A DNA stretch of 64,000 bases from CAWGGS01 sp963822095 (GTDB lineage: Bacteria; Desulfobacterota; Desulfobulbia; Desulfobulbales; Desulfocapsaceae): contig CAWGGS010000048.1 in assembly GCA_963822095.1 (NCBI GenBank), forward strand, positions 9,204 through 73,203. Direction: 5' to 3'. How positions within the stretch are numbered: the stretch's first letter is position 1; each line of letters starts with the position of its first letter. Below the pieces are notes generated by a model, which worked only from the letters and a program-made list of their open reading frames with translations, was not told the DNA's origin and did no database searches. The translations under genes and the position numbers were made by a program. Shown here piece by piece: positions 26,990 to 34,473 of this stretch.

Positions 26990-27664
26990 TTGAAATCACG
27001 AAGATATTTATTAACATTCTGTGCTCTTGCAACAACCATCTTTCTCTTTACAACTCATCAGGTGCAGGCCGGAACCATCAGCGGTCAGGTCCATGTCCAG
27101 GGCCTGCCATCGCCTGCAGGCATCATGGTCTATGTGGAAAAAGGCCCCATACCATCTGGAGATTTCAGCAATGGTCATTTCGTCATGGACCAGAACAATC
27201 TGACATTCCTGCCGCATATCCTGGTAATACCAGTGGGAAGCACCGTTGCTTTCCCCAATAACGACAAGGTCAACCACAATGTCTTTTCTCTGTCAGAAAC
27301 CAAAAAGTTCAATCTCGGCAGCTACGGACCGGGGGAGAGCAAAAGCGTTGTCTTCGACAAGCCGGGCATCGTAGAGCTGCGTTGTGATATTCATGCCGAG
27401 ATGATCGCCTATATCATGGTCCTGAAAACCCCCTATGCTGCGGTGACCGATGCCCACGGCCGGTTCCAGATACCGGATCCTGCGTGGGCCAAATCCGCCG
27501 GTCTGTCGGCTCTGCCTGCGCTTGCCGCCGGCACATACACCGTTAAAATCTGGCACGAAAAGCTGCGACCGGTCAAGAAAGAAGTCACAGTACCGGCCAA
27601 GGGAACGACAATACTTGAGCTCAAAGCCCAGCGAGGCCCGGCCGGAAGTGTCCTCTATAAGTGA
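26990..27664 (+). CDS. plastocyanin-like cupredoxin (type 1 copper)
   Basis: 224 residues with signal peptide (cleavage near QVQA-G). The cupredoxin core carries a type 1 copper set: His96 in NHNVFS, then CDIHAEM giving Cys132, His135 and Met138. The C-terminal 80 residues form a beta domain (AVTDAHGRFQIPD, GTYTVKIWHEKL) like a carboxypeptidase-regulatory domain, seen also in methylamine-utilisation-type proteins. Soluble periplasmic electron carrier, probably working with the pentahaem protein upstream. The start is TTG 26990 with AAGGA nine bases before it. Confidence 0.85.
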   Translation: MKSRRYLLTFCALATTIFLFTTHQVQAGTISGQVHVQGLPSPAGIMVYVEKGPIPSGDFSNGHFVMDQNNLTFLPHILVIPVGSTVAFPNNDKVNHNVFSLSETKKFNLGSYGPGESKSVVFDKPGIVELRCDIHAEMIAYIMVLKTPYAAVTDAHGRFQIPDPAWAKSAGLSALPALAAGTYTVKIWHEKLRPVKKEVTVPAKGTTILELKAQRGPAGSVLYK

Positions 27665-27671
27665 GAGAGGT

Positions 27672-28244
27672 ATGCCGCGCTTCCTCCATTCGCTAACCAT
27701 CGTTCTTCTGCTGGTGGGCACGCTCCTGCCTTCGTTTTCGCTTGCCGGGCAGGGTGAAGGCAGGATTTCTCCGGAACTTTTCTCAGCCATGGATATCAAC
27801 GTCACCGAACCTGGGCAGAACATGGCGCCGGTGGTGCTGCCCGATCTCTCGGGTCATGTCGTCCAAAGCGATCACCAAAATAACAAGCTGATCCTGTTGG
27901 TTTTCTGGGCTGCCTGGTGCGGCGACTGCCGACGGGAGATGCCGCCCCTCTCCGAACTCTATAGAAATTTCAAGGACAAAGGGTTGCAGATATTGGCGAT
28001 TGATCTAATGGAACCTCCAAACACCGTGCGACAATTCAAAGACCAATTTTCCATCGATTTTCCGATCCTTTTAGATGTTGCAGGCGAAACCGGCCGCCGA
28101 TTCTCTCTGCACGCCATCCCCACCACGTATCTACTCGACGGACAAGGGAACCTGATCGGTAAAGTCACCGGCTATCACGACTGGAGCAGTGAGAGGGCAA
28201 CAAAGTTGATCACGGCTCTGCTCACCTCCGACATGGAAGAATGA
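27672..28244 (+). CDS. TlpA-like periplasmic thioredoxin
   Basis: 190 residues. Signal peptide at the N-terminus (SLTIVLLLVGTLLPSFSLA), then a thioredoxin fold with LLVFWAAWCGDCRREMPPL; the redox pair is Cys83 and Cys86. The cis-Pro segment is IPTTYLLD. TlpA/ResA proteins reduce apo-cytochrome or CuA cysteines before cofactor insertion, which fits the neighbouring haem and CuA proteins. It begins eight bases after the plastocyanin-like gene ends. An open frame extends upstream to 27450, but it overlaps the previous gene and lacks a start signal. Confidence 0.9.
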   Translation: MPRFLHSLTIVLLLVGTLLPSFSLAGQGEGRISPELFSAMDINVTEPGQNMAPVVLPDLSGHVVQSDHQNNKLILLVFWAAWCGDCRREMPPLSELYRNFKDKGLQILAIDLMEPPNTVRQFKDQFSIDFPILLDVAGETGRRFSLHAIPTTYLLDGQGNLIGKVTGYHDWSSERATKLITALLTSDMEE

Positions 28245-28259
28245 AACGCTAGCAGTACC

Positions 28260-30203
28260 ATGAAAATCTTCTCATCACGGCCGGCAATCTGGTCACTTAT
28301 TATATCAGGCTTGATCCTTGCTCTCATCCTGCCCCGGCTTATAGAAAAAAAGGCTACCGGTCCGCAACGCCGTGTTTTTACGGTTACCGCCGTCCGCTAC
28401 GGCTACTCGCCATCGCGCCTTGTTGTAAACCACGGGGATACGGTGGTCCTGAAGCTCACCAGTGCCGATGTCACCCACGGTTTTTCCCTGGACGGCTATC
28501 CCGTCGACCTGATCATCAAACAAAAAGGGATCATCTACCAGAAATACAGCTGGAAAGACGATGACGGAAAAATGCATGATGACTGGGACAAAGTCCACGA
28601 AATCAAATTTGTGGCCTCCAAGAGCGGCAAGTTCGTCTTCCGCTGCACCCAGGTCTGCGGCAGCCTCCACCCGTTCATGACCGGCGAACTGATCGTCCGC
28701 CCCGATGCACCGTATCACTTGGCCCTCTCCCTTTCCATATGGCTGGTCGCAAGCCTGCTGTTGCTGGCCGGTTCCGGAAGTTCCGTCATTCCGTCGCAAA
28801 CATCGAAGGGAATCAACCTTCTCGCCCATAGCCGTTTTCTGTCGTGGCTGGTCAAACGGCGCAGCCTGCAGTTTGCATTGCTGCTGCCCATGGCTACAAT
28901 CTTCTATTTCTTCATCCTGAGTGCCCTTGGCGGCACCCCGGTGGGGAACCATAATATCACCATCATCTTTGTCTGGATTTTCTGGTGGTTCCTCTTGAAG
29001 GCCATATTCGTCCCTTTAGGTGGCAGGTTCTGGTGCACCATCTGTCCGCTGCCAGCACCCGCCGAATGGCTGAGCCGCAAGGCGCTCACCGCCGTGCATA
29101 CAATCGACCGCCCCCTGCGCGGCCTGCGTCATTCTTTTACGGGCCTCCAGCTGGACTGGCCCAAAAAACTGCAGAATATGTGGCTGCAGAACCTGGTATT
29201 CATGGCCATGATCTCGTTTGGGATCATGCTGATCACCCGCCCCATCGCTACCGGTGTGGCCTTTCTCCTGATCTTGATTGTCACCATCGTTCTGGCGCTG
29301 ATCTTTCGTCGGCGGGTCTTCTGCCTCTACATCTGCCCGGTCAGCGGTTTCCTGGGCACGTACTCAATGGCCTCGATGACGGCTGTCCGTGCCGTGGACC
29401 GGGAGGTCTGTCGCAAGCATACGGAAAAATGTTGCATCCAGGGCAATGAGTCCGGCTGGGGCTGCCCCTGGGGGCAATATCCCGGCACCATGGACCGCAA
29501 TACGCATTGCGGCTGCTGCACCGAGTGTTTCAAAAGCTGTCCCAAGGACAATATCGGCCTCTTCCTGCGCCCCTTTGCCTCCGGCGGCAATCTCAAGGGC
29601 TATGATGAGATGGTCAACGTCATCATGATGCTTACAGTAGCCATTGCCTTTTCGATTACCATGCTGGGCCCCTGGGGTTTCATCAGAAATGCGGCAAACG
29701 TCAGTGAAAGCGGCAATATCCCAGCCTTTCTCACCTATGTAGGTCTTCTCTGGATGGCAGCCTTGATGGTTTTTCCCGGTCTTTTTCTCGCCTGCGCCCG
29801 AATCTCGAAGGCCCTTACCGGCAACCGGGTCGCCACAAAGACGCTGGCCCTGGCCTCTGCTTCCATGCTGATTCCCACCGGAATCTTCGCCTGGATCGCC
29901 TTCAGCCTGCCTTCGGTCATGATCAACTACGGCTATATTTTAAACGTCCTCTCCGACCCAATGGGCCTTGACTGGAACCTCTTCGGCCTGGCACAGCAGC
30001 ATTTCCCAGCATTGCTCCCGGACTGGATCCCGCTCATCCAGGGTGTCCTTCTGGTCACCGGACTCTTTTTCGGAATCAGACGCGGCTTTCGGGCCATGCG
30101 CGAGCTCTTCGAAAACCCGTGGCAGGCAGTCTTGGCAATGCTGGCGCCGGCGATCTTTTCCTGGTCCCTTGTCGCCTTGCTCCTGAGGCTCTATATGGGC
30201 TGA
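28260..30203 (+). CDS. CuA-domain / NosR-NapH-type polyferredoxin membrane fusion
   Basis: 647 residues. One N-terminal membrane helix (residues 11-27) and a periplasmic cupredoxin domain with a full CuA set: His73 (VTHGFS) and CTQVCGSLHPFM giving Cys129, Cys133, His137 and Met140. About ten membrane helices follow, with cytoplasmic Cys motifs typical of NosR/NapH/CcoG proteins: CTICP (259-262), CLYICP (355-359), C384/C391/C392/C402, and a [4Fe-4S] ferredoxin motif C417-x2-C420-x2-C423-x3-C427-P. The layout suggests an electron bridge across the inner membrane between cytoplasmic or quinol donors and periplasmic copper. I know NosR with FMN domains and NapH, but not this CuA fusion. Last gene of the cluster, 15 bases after the TlpA gene. 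Confidence 0.85.
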   Translation: MKIFSSRPAIWSLIISGLILALILPRLIEKKATGPQRRVFTVTAVRYGYSPSRLVVNHGDTVVLKLTSADVTHGFSLDGYPVDLIIKQKGIIYQKYSWKDDDGKMHDDWDKVHEIKFVASKSGKFVFRCTQVCGSLHPFMTGELIVRPDAPYHLALSLSIWLVASLLLLAGSGSSVIPSQTSKGINLLAHSRFLSWLVKRRSLQFALLLPMATIFYFFILSALGGTPVGNHNITIIFVWIFWWFLLKAIFVPLGGRFWCTICPLPAPAEWLSRKALTAVHTIDRPLRGLRHSFTGLQLDWPKKLQNMWLQNLVFMAMISFGIMLITRPIATGVAFLLILIVTIVLALIFRRRVFCLYICPVSGFLGTYSMASMTAVRAVDREVCRKHTEKCCIQGNESGWGCPWGQYPGTMDRNTHCGCCTECFKSCPKDNIGLFLRPFASGGNLKGYDEMVNVIMMLTVAIAFSITMLGPWGFIRNAANVSESGNIPAFLTYVGLLWMAALMVFPGLFLACARISKALTGNRVATKTLALASASMLIPTGIFAWIAFSLPSVMINYGYILNVLSDPMGLDWNLFGLAQQHFPALLPDWIPLIQGVLLVTGLFFGIRRGFRAMRELFENPWQAVLAMLAPAIFSWSLVALLLRLYMG

Positions 30204-30317
30204 GAAGGCCTTTTGATAGTCAAAAAATACACGATTCGCTATCGTTTCCGGAACTTGAAAGTAGGCGGCTAAAGGACAAAAGCGCCCCAATCGTTGTCCA
30301 ATGCATGGGCAGCGAGA

Positions 30318-30345
30318 TAAGGGGCTATCGCAGCGCAGCCCCTTA
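30318..30345. terminator. hairpin between convergent genes
   Basis: TAAGGGGCT and AGCCCCTTA form a perfect 9-bp stem with a 10-base loop, placed between the ends of the CuA-fusion gene and the leftward sensor kinase. No T-run on either side; a factor-assisted or two-way terminator is likely. Confidence 0.45.
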
Positions 30346-30478
30346 CTCAAATGGGCTATACCCATGTCACTTAAAAATCTAATGGAATGATAGGCTGGCG
30401 TGAGGAATGTGGGAGGCTGATATACAAACCGAAGTGATTTGCTGATGTCTCGTTGAGGTATAATAAAATCTATTCGAG

Positions 30479-32224
30479 TCAATACTTCTTGATTTTTGGT
30501 AAAATAATCGTCACGCATGTTCCCTCGCCAGGTGCGGTGTCTACCTCAAATACTCCCCGATGCTGTTCGATTATCTGATGGCTGACGGATAGTCCCAAGC
30601 CGGTCCCTGTTTTCCTGGTGGTGTAAAAGGGATCAAACATCTTTTCCTTTTCCTGTTCGGTCATGCCGCAGCCGCTATCGGAGACGGTAATCCGGACTGA
30701 GTTGTCATCTTCAGATCCAGTCAGGGAGACCTCACCGCCGATGGGGGTCACATAAATGCTGTTTTTCAAAAGGTTCATCAGGACCTGAAGAATCAGGTCA
30801 GGATCTGCTTGCAGGATTATGCCAGCGTTGCATTGCCAATGAAAGTTCAGTTCGTGATCGGCAAAATCACCTTCCGTCAAGGCAACTGTCTTTGAGACCA
30901 ACTGATCCAGATCGACCGAGACGAGCTGAGGCTCACGGGGTCTGGCAAATTGCAGGAGGCCGGATATGTTGCGGTTCAGACGATCTACTTCGCTGACCAT
31001 CAGGTCGGCATAGCCGATACTCTCCTTCGTGGCACCTGGTTGTTTTCCGAAATAATGGGCAAATCCGCGAAGGGTTCCCAGGGGGTTGCGGATCTCATGA
31101 GCAATTCCGGCTGCCATCTTGCCCAATGCCGCCATCCGGCGGGAGCGTTCCAACTGCTGTTCCATCTCTCTAACCGTGGTCATATCCCGTATGATCAAGA
31201 CAGTTCCGATAAACCCGCCTTCATTGTCAACCAGCGAAGAGCCTCCGATCTTAATCGGAATATCTCTCCCCTCGCCTGTCGGGAAGTCCATCGGCTGTTC
31301 AAAGGCTCCTGTCCGGATATCACGACAATTGACCTGCCAACCCGGAAAGGCAGCGGAAATTTTCTTCCCTTTGCCCTTCGCAAGCGAATACCCGATAATC
31401 TCTTCTATTTTTCTGTTGAAAGAGACAATCCTTTCCTCACCATCAAGGGTGATTATCCCTACCGGAATGCTCTCAACAACATTTTGGGTGTACAATTTCA
31501 TATTGGCAAGCGTCGTTTCCGCTACCCGCATGCCTTGATACAAAAAGAGAAAATACAGACCGGCACTGCCGACGAGAAAGAGAATGGCGCCCATGAAAAA
31601 AGCATGCTGAATATCCTGCCTCCTTACAAGGTCAAATTCTTTGGTATAAAGACCTATGGAGATGATCCCTTCGGAAAGATCCTGACCGTTCCCGTCCATC
31701 ATGCGCATCTGTCTTCCCATCATCATCATCGGCATTGCGGCGAAGGAATTATGCAATCGAAACCGCTTGGTCAGGATAAACATCCCTTTATTTTTCTCAA
31801 TATGGGTCACCGGCGCATCGGAAGCCATGATGCGTTCCGCCTCTCCGGCGGGAAGATTCACGGCAGGGGCCCCGTCGGTCCGGTTCACGACAATTCCGTC
31901 TCTGTTCATAATACGGATAAAGACGATATCACGTTCACGACTGCTCTCGGTGATCAACGTCTGAAGGGGATCACCGCTTCCCATAAAATGCATCATCGAA
32001 GTTCGCATTCCGGCCTCTATTGCCGTTATGATCGTTTCCCCCTTTTCGAGCAGGAATCTCTTCATCAGGTCCTGGTAACGATTGATATGCTGAAGACTGG
32101 AAAAGGTCAGGATAACGGCCAGGAAAACCGTCGCCAGGATGAGAACCAGAGCCGTTCTCGAGAGTTTGAAAGGCAGGGGTGATAAGAGGATGTCATGTTT
32201 TGAAGCATTTTGTAATAAACACAT
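30479..32224 (-). CDS. membrane sensor histidine kinase (ZraS/NtrB-like) with Met-rich periplasmic loop
   Basis: 581 residues from ATG 32224 (AAGAAGGG upstream; in-frame extension to 32305). Two membrane helices enclose a periplasmic sensor of about 170 residues that is rich in Met: a TSMMHFMG segment and a loop MPMMMMGRQMRMM. A cytoplasmic PAS domain (ESIPVGIITLDGEERIVSFN), HisKA (GIAHEIRNPLGTLRGF) and HATPase (NLLKNSIYV, DSGCGM, GTGLGLS) follow. This is the class that phosphorylates NtrC-type sigma-54 activators; none is encoded in the window. Met clusters suggest Cu(I)/Ag(I) sensing (inference). Given the sigma-54 promoters around it, it is the best candidate input for that regulon. Confidence 0.87.
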   Translation of the reverse strand: MCLLQNASKHDILLSPLPFKLSRTALVLILATVFLAVILTFSSLQHINRYQDLMKRFLLEKGETIITAIEAGMRTSMMHFMGSGDPLQTLITESSRERDIVFIRIMNRDGIVVNRTDGAPAVNLPAGEAERIMASDAPVTHIEKNKGMFILTKRFRLHNSFAAMPMMMMGRQMRMMDGNGQDLSEGIISIGLYTKEFDLVRRQDIQHAFFMGAILFLVGSAGLYFLFLYQGMRVAETTLANMKLYTQNVVESIPVGIITLDGEERIVSFNRKIEEIIGYSLAKGKGKKISAAFPGWQVNCRDIRTGAFEQPMDFPTGEGRDIPIKIGGSSLVDNEGGFIGTVLIIRDMTTVREMEQQLERSRRMAALGKMAAGIAHEIRNPLGTLRGFAHYFGKQPGATKESIGYADLMVSEVDRLNRNISGLLQFARPREPQLVSVDLDQLVSKTVALTEGDFADHELNFHWQCNAGIILQADPDLILQVLMNLLKNSIYVTPIGGEVSLTGSEDDNSVRITVSDSGCGMTEQEKEKMFDPFYTTRKTGTGLGLSVSHQIIEQHRGVFEVDTAPGEGTCVTIILPKIKKY

Positions 32225-32281
32225 AGAGACACCCTTCTTCCTTACAGATGTTGACCTGGTTGCGTTCTCTATATAGCCAAT

Positions 32282-32306
32282 GGTGACCCCTAAAATCAGG
32301 GTCACC
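32282..32306. promoter_or_regulatory. perfect 8-bp inverted repeat upstream of the sensor kinase
   Basis: GGTGACCC (32282-32289) and GGGTCACC (32299-32306) with a nine-base AT-rich centre, 58 bases ahead of the kinase ATG. Typical size for a dimeric regulator's operator; the regulator is unknown. Different from the 17-bp dyad found upstream of the sigma-54 promoters. Confidence 0.45.
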
Positions 32307-32503
32307 TCATAAGGGACTCGGAAAATACAAACCTAGCTGGATCGAACCCGGATTTCGGTGAGATTTGTTCGGTCCGATTGAGCAAAACCGCAGGCATCGC
32401 AGCGCTACGTCGGGGATTTTGTGATAGAGACACGAATAAATTTGGCCCTAAGACGGGATGCGATATGGTATATTAGTAATTTCCGAATCCCTAAGTGGGA
32501 AGT

Positions 32504-32731
32504 TTATGACAAGCTCTGTTTGATCGTTTCGAATTCCTCCTTTTTGATTTCACCTCGAGCATACCGTTCGGCGGCAATTGAGAGTGCCGAAACCATCTGA
32601 GATCTGTTCGATGGTCTCAATGACTGCTTGATCATCAGGATAAGACCAACGAGTAGAAGTCCCCAAAAGAAAAGCATGAAAATTGAGCCAAATCCTCCGC
32701 CTGAAAACCCCATTCCGTATCCACCGTACAT
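32504..32731 (-). CDS. small membrane protein with SHOCT domain
   Basis: 75 residues: a Gly/Met-rich N-terminus (MYGGYGMGFSGGGFG), one membrane helix (IFMLFFWGLLLVGLILMI) and a C-terminal SHOCT motif (AERYARGEIKKEEFETIKQ). SHOCT domains are short oligomerisation or anchoring modules common in metal-stress and envelope genes. GGAGG lies upstream of the ATG. It lies between the sensor kinase and the repeat-rich ZraP-like gene, all leftward. Confidence 0.8.
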   Translation of the reverse strand: MYGGYGMGFSGGGFGSIFMLFFWGLLLVGLILMIKQSLRPSNRSQMVSALSIAAERYARGEIKKEEFETIKQSLS

Positions 32732-32964
32732 TGGTTACTTACCTCCAAAATGTTTAACTAAGCTTTATATGAATATCTCTTTGAAACAGCAGCTTGACCA
32801 TGCCGAAGTATTGAACTCTTATAGATTGTTGCCCCCTCAAGGGGTATAAATGGCTGGCCTGTCTGGTCGGGAGGTGCTGATTTCCGAGAAACCCTGTCGC
32901 GATTCTTTTGTCCGCAGCCAGGGTTTTGCTGCACCAAGAGATTATTCCCTCTTGTAAATACCTA

Positions 32965-33609
32965 TTAGTGTTTAGGCGCGGCTTTCTCAGAAATCTGGAT
33001 ACGAAGATCGGTGATTTCCTTTTCAATCTTTGCCAGAGACTCGGGTGATGTCTTAGGATTTCTCAAGGCCTCCCGGTAATCAAATTCCTTATCGTTCAGC
33101 TTTCTCCTGAGGTCCACGGTCTGGTCCAGAAACTTTTGTACCTGTTTCGGCTGTTGCCAGCCATACCACCTATTGCCGTACCTTGAGCCGTTATTGGGGC
33201 CATAACTATAATTCCTCATGCCAGGCCCCATACCGTAGCCATAGTTGCCACCCATCATACCGGGGCCCATGCCGTAGCCATAGTTACCGCCCATCATGCC
33301 GGGGCCCATACCATAGCCATAACCACCACCCATCATACCGGGGCCCATACCGTAGCCATAACCACCACCCATCATACCGGGGCCCATACCGTAGCCATAG
33401 TTACCGCCCATCATACCGGGGCCCATACCGTAACCATTATTGCCGTAACCGCTGCCGTTTCCACCGGGACCATAGCCCCCACCCATCATGGAATTCCCAT
33501 ATCCGGGCCGATTATTCTGAACAGTATATCCGCCCTGAGCGAAAACTACAGCGCTGGAACCAATCGTTAATCCAACAATTATCAATGAGGAAACAAGAAC
33601 TTTCTTCAT
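32965..33609 (-). CDS. Spy/ZraP-like periplasmic protein with Met/Gly tandem repeats
   Basis: 214 residues with a signal peptide (cleavage near VFA-QGG). Residues 59-136 hold six tandem 13-residue units of the form GYGMGPGMMGG(N/G)Y, the last degenerate. The C-terminal 65 residues (KFLDQTVDLRRKLNDKEFDYREAL to the end) are helical and match the Spy/CpxP/ZraP-type metal-stress chaperone pattern. Each unit offers three or more Met, suiting Cu(I) or Ag(I) buffering (inference). A sigma-54 promoter lies 110-125 bases upstream. ZraP-type proteins are known to act with ZraS-type kinases, and such a kinase gene is next door. Confidence 0.87.
   Translation of the reverse strand: MKKVLVSSLIIVGLTIGSSAVVFAQGGYTVQNNRPGYGNSMMGGGYGPGGNGSGYGNNGYGMGPGMMGGNYGYGMGPGMMGGGYGYGMGPGMMGGGYGYGMGPGMMGGNYGYGMGPGMMGGNYGYGMGPGMRNYSYGPNNGSRYGNRWYGWQQPKQVQKFLDQTVDLRRKLNDKEFDYREALRNPKTSPESLAKIEKEITDLRIQISEKAAPKH
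33202..33435 (-). repeat. 39-bp tandem repeat inside the ZraP-like gene
   Basis: Five near-exact 39-base units plus one diverged unit, each coding for GYGMGPGMMGG(N/G)Y. Unit-to-unit differences are mostly single bases, so the array looks recently expanded and may vary in length between strains. Confidence 0.85.
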
Positions 33610-33718
33610 TTTGATCTCCTTTTAAATACTTTTGATTTACCTGAAGTTTATTGAGTGTTTTTTAGTCCTTTTGATGATCGATTTGCTTCGGTCATATTCA
33701 AAGCTCTGCTTCTTAATA

Positions 33719-33734
33719 AGCATAGGCCGTGCCA
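33719..33734 (-). promoter_or_regulatory. sigma-54 promoter of the ZraP-like repeat gene
   Basis: On the minus strand TGGCACGGCCTATGCT, a near-perfect -24/-12 element. Start of transcription expected near 33707, giving a leader of about 98 bases. Confidence 0.82.
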
Positions 33735-33830
33735 GTTTGATGTTTCGTTTACAGGAAAGGAATAATTGTTTGATTTTATTAATAAATAAATCAACAACAC
33801 TCCAATTACAGAAAGGACATTGCCCGGAAC

Positions 33831-33847
33831 TGTACATATTTTGGACA
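33831..33847 (-). promoter_or_regulatory. activator-binding dyad (UAS) for the sigma-54 promoter
   Basis: Minus strand TGTCCAAAATATGTACA, 97 bp upstream of the first base of the -24 element. Same motif and the same spacing occur at 41073-41089 and 42436-42452. Confidence 0.72.
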
Positions 33848-34165
33848 GTAGGAGAAGGACAATTAAAAGGATGATGAATGATATCTTGATACCTCTCAAT
33901 GCCTGGCATGCATCTCTGCTTGCGGCCGGGAAGAAGATCATGTTGAGCTGAAAGAATACACCGGTGATACGAAAAAAAATGAATACCCAAGGGACTGATA
34001 AAACCGGGACCAACCCCCGACTCACCAAACAACTATTCGGTCAAAAGATACCGGATCATTCATGCCTTTCGCATGCCGTCAAAAACCTCTTTCAGAAACC
34101 CAAAACATTTCAATGGACGATATTTGACAAAGATACAATTGATGAGGCGATTTTCAGGACACTGA

Positions 34166-34297
34166 ATGTGCGAAACAGATATCCTAGAATTGATGGCCCG
34201 AGGAGGTGGCATGAGAACAAACGAAGTCCTTAGGCTCAGGCCAATGGATATCGATGGGCAGAAACTCTTACTCCATACACCCAAAAGTTGTCAATAG
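34166..34297 (+). pseudogene. tyrosine recombinase (integrase) remnant
   Basis: A 43-codon open stretch whose product contains DILELMARGGGMRTNEVLRL and then RPMDIDGQKLLLHTPKS, matching the start of the catalytic domain (first conserved Arg) of phage-type integrases. It stops at TAG 34295 and nothing upstream or downstream continues the protein. A relic of an integrated element. Confidence 0.65.
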
Positions 34298-34473
34298 AGT
34301 TCAGAAAGATACACAATCTGACAGCTTCAATTATAGATACTTTGTTTGATCGGAGGAAGGTTGAGGTTGCCGGTTTAATTTTGGCTTTTGGGGAACAGCA
34401 GACACGTTTGTTTTTTAGTCATCGTAAGAGCCTCCATTTCTGTAAAACAGAGCATGCATTAAAGGAGTCCAAT

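Larger units (their letters stand above)
33610..34473. other. intergenic region with sigma-54 control site and integrase remnant
   Basis: About 860 bases. It contains the sigma-54 promoter (33719-33734), its upstream dyad (33831-33847) and a dead tyrosine-recombinase fragment (34166-34297). A leftward hydrophobic open frame at 33648-34028 overlaps both control sites and is probably not a gene. Confidence 0.6.

Noticed and set aside
32790..32846. GG/GC pair resembling a sigma-54 promoter and a GC-rich dyad upstream of the SHOCT gene
   Set aside because: The GG-to-GC spacing is one base short and the dyad differs from the 17-bp motif and lies only about 25 bp away.
33648..34028. Leftward open frame with two hydrophobic stretches, a possible small membrane protein
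   Set aside because: It runs across the sigma-54 promoter and its upstream dyad for the ZraP-like gene, another open frame overlaps it, and no ribosome site or family was recognised.
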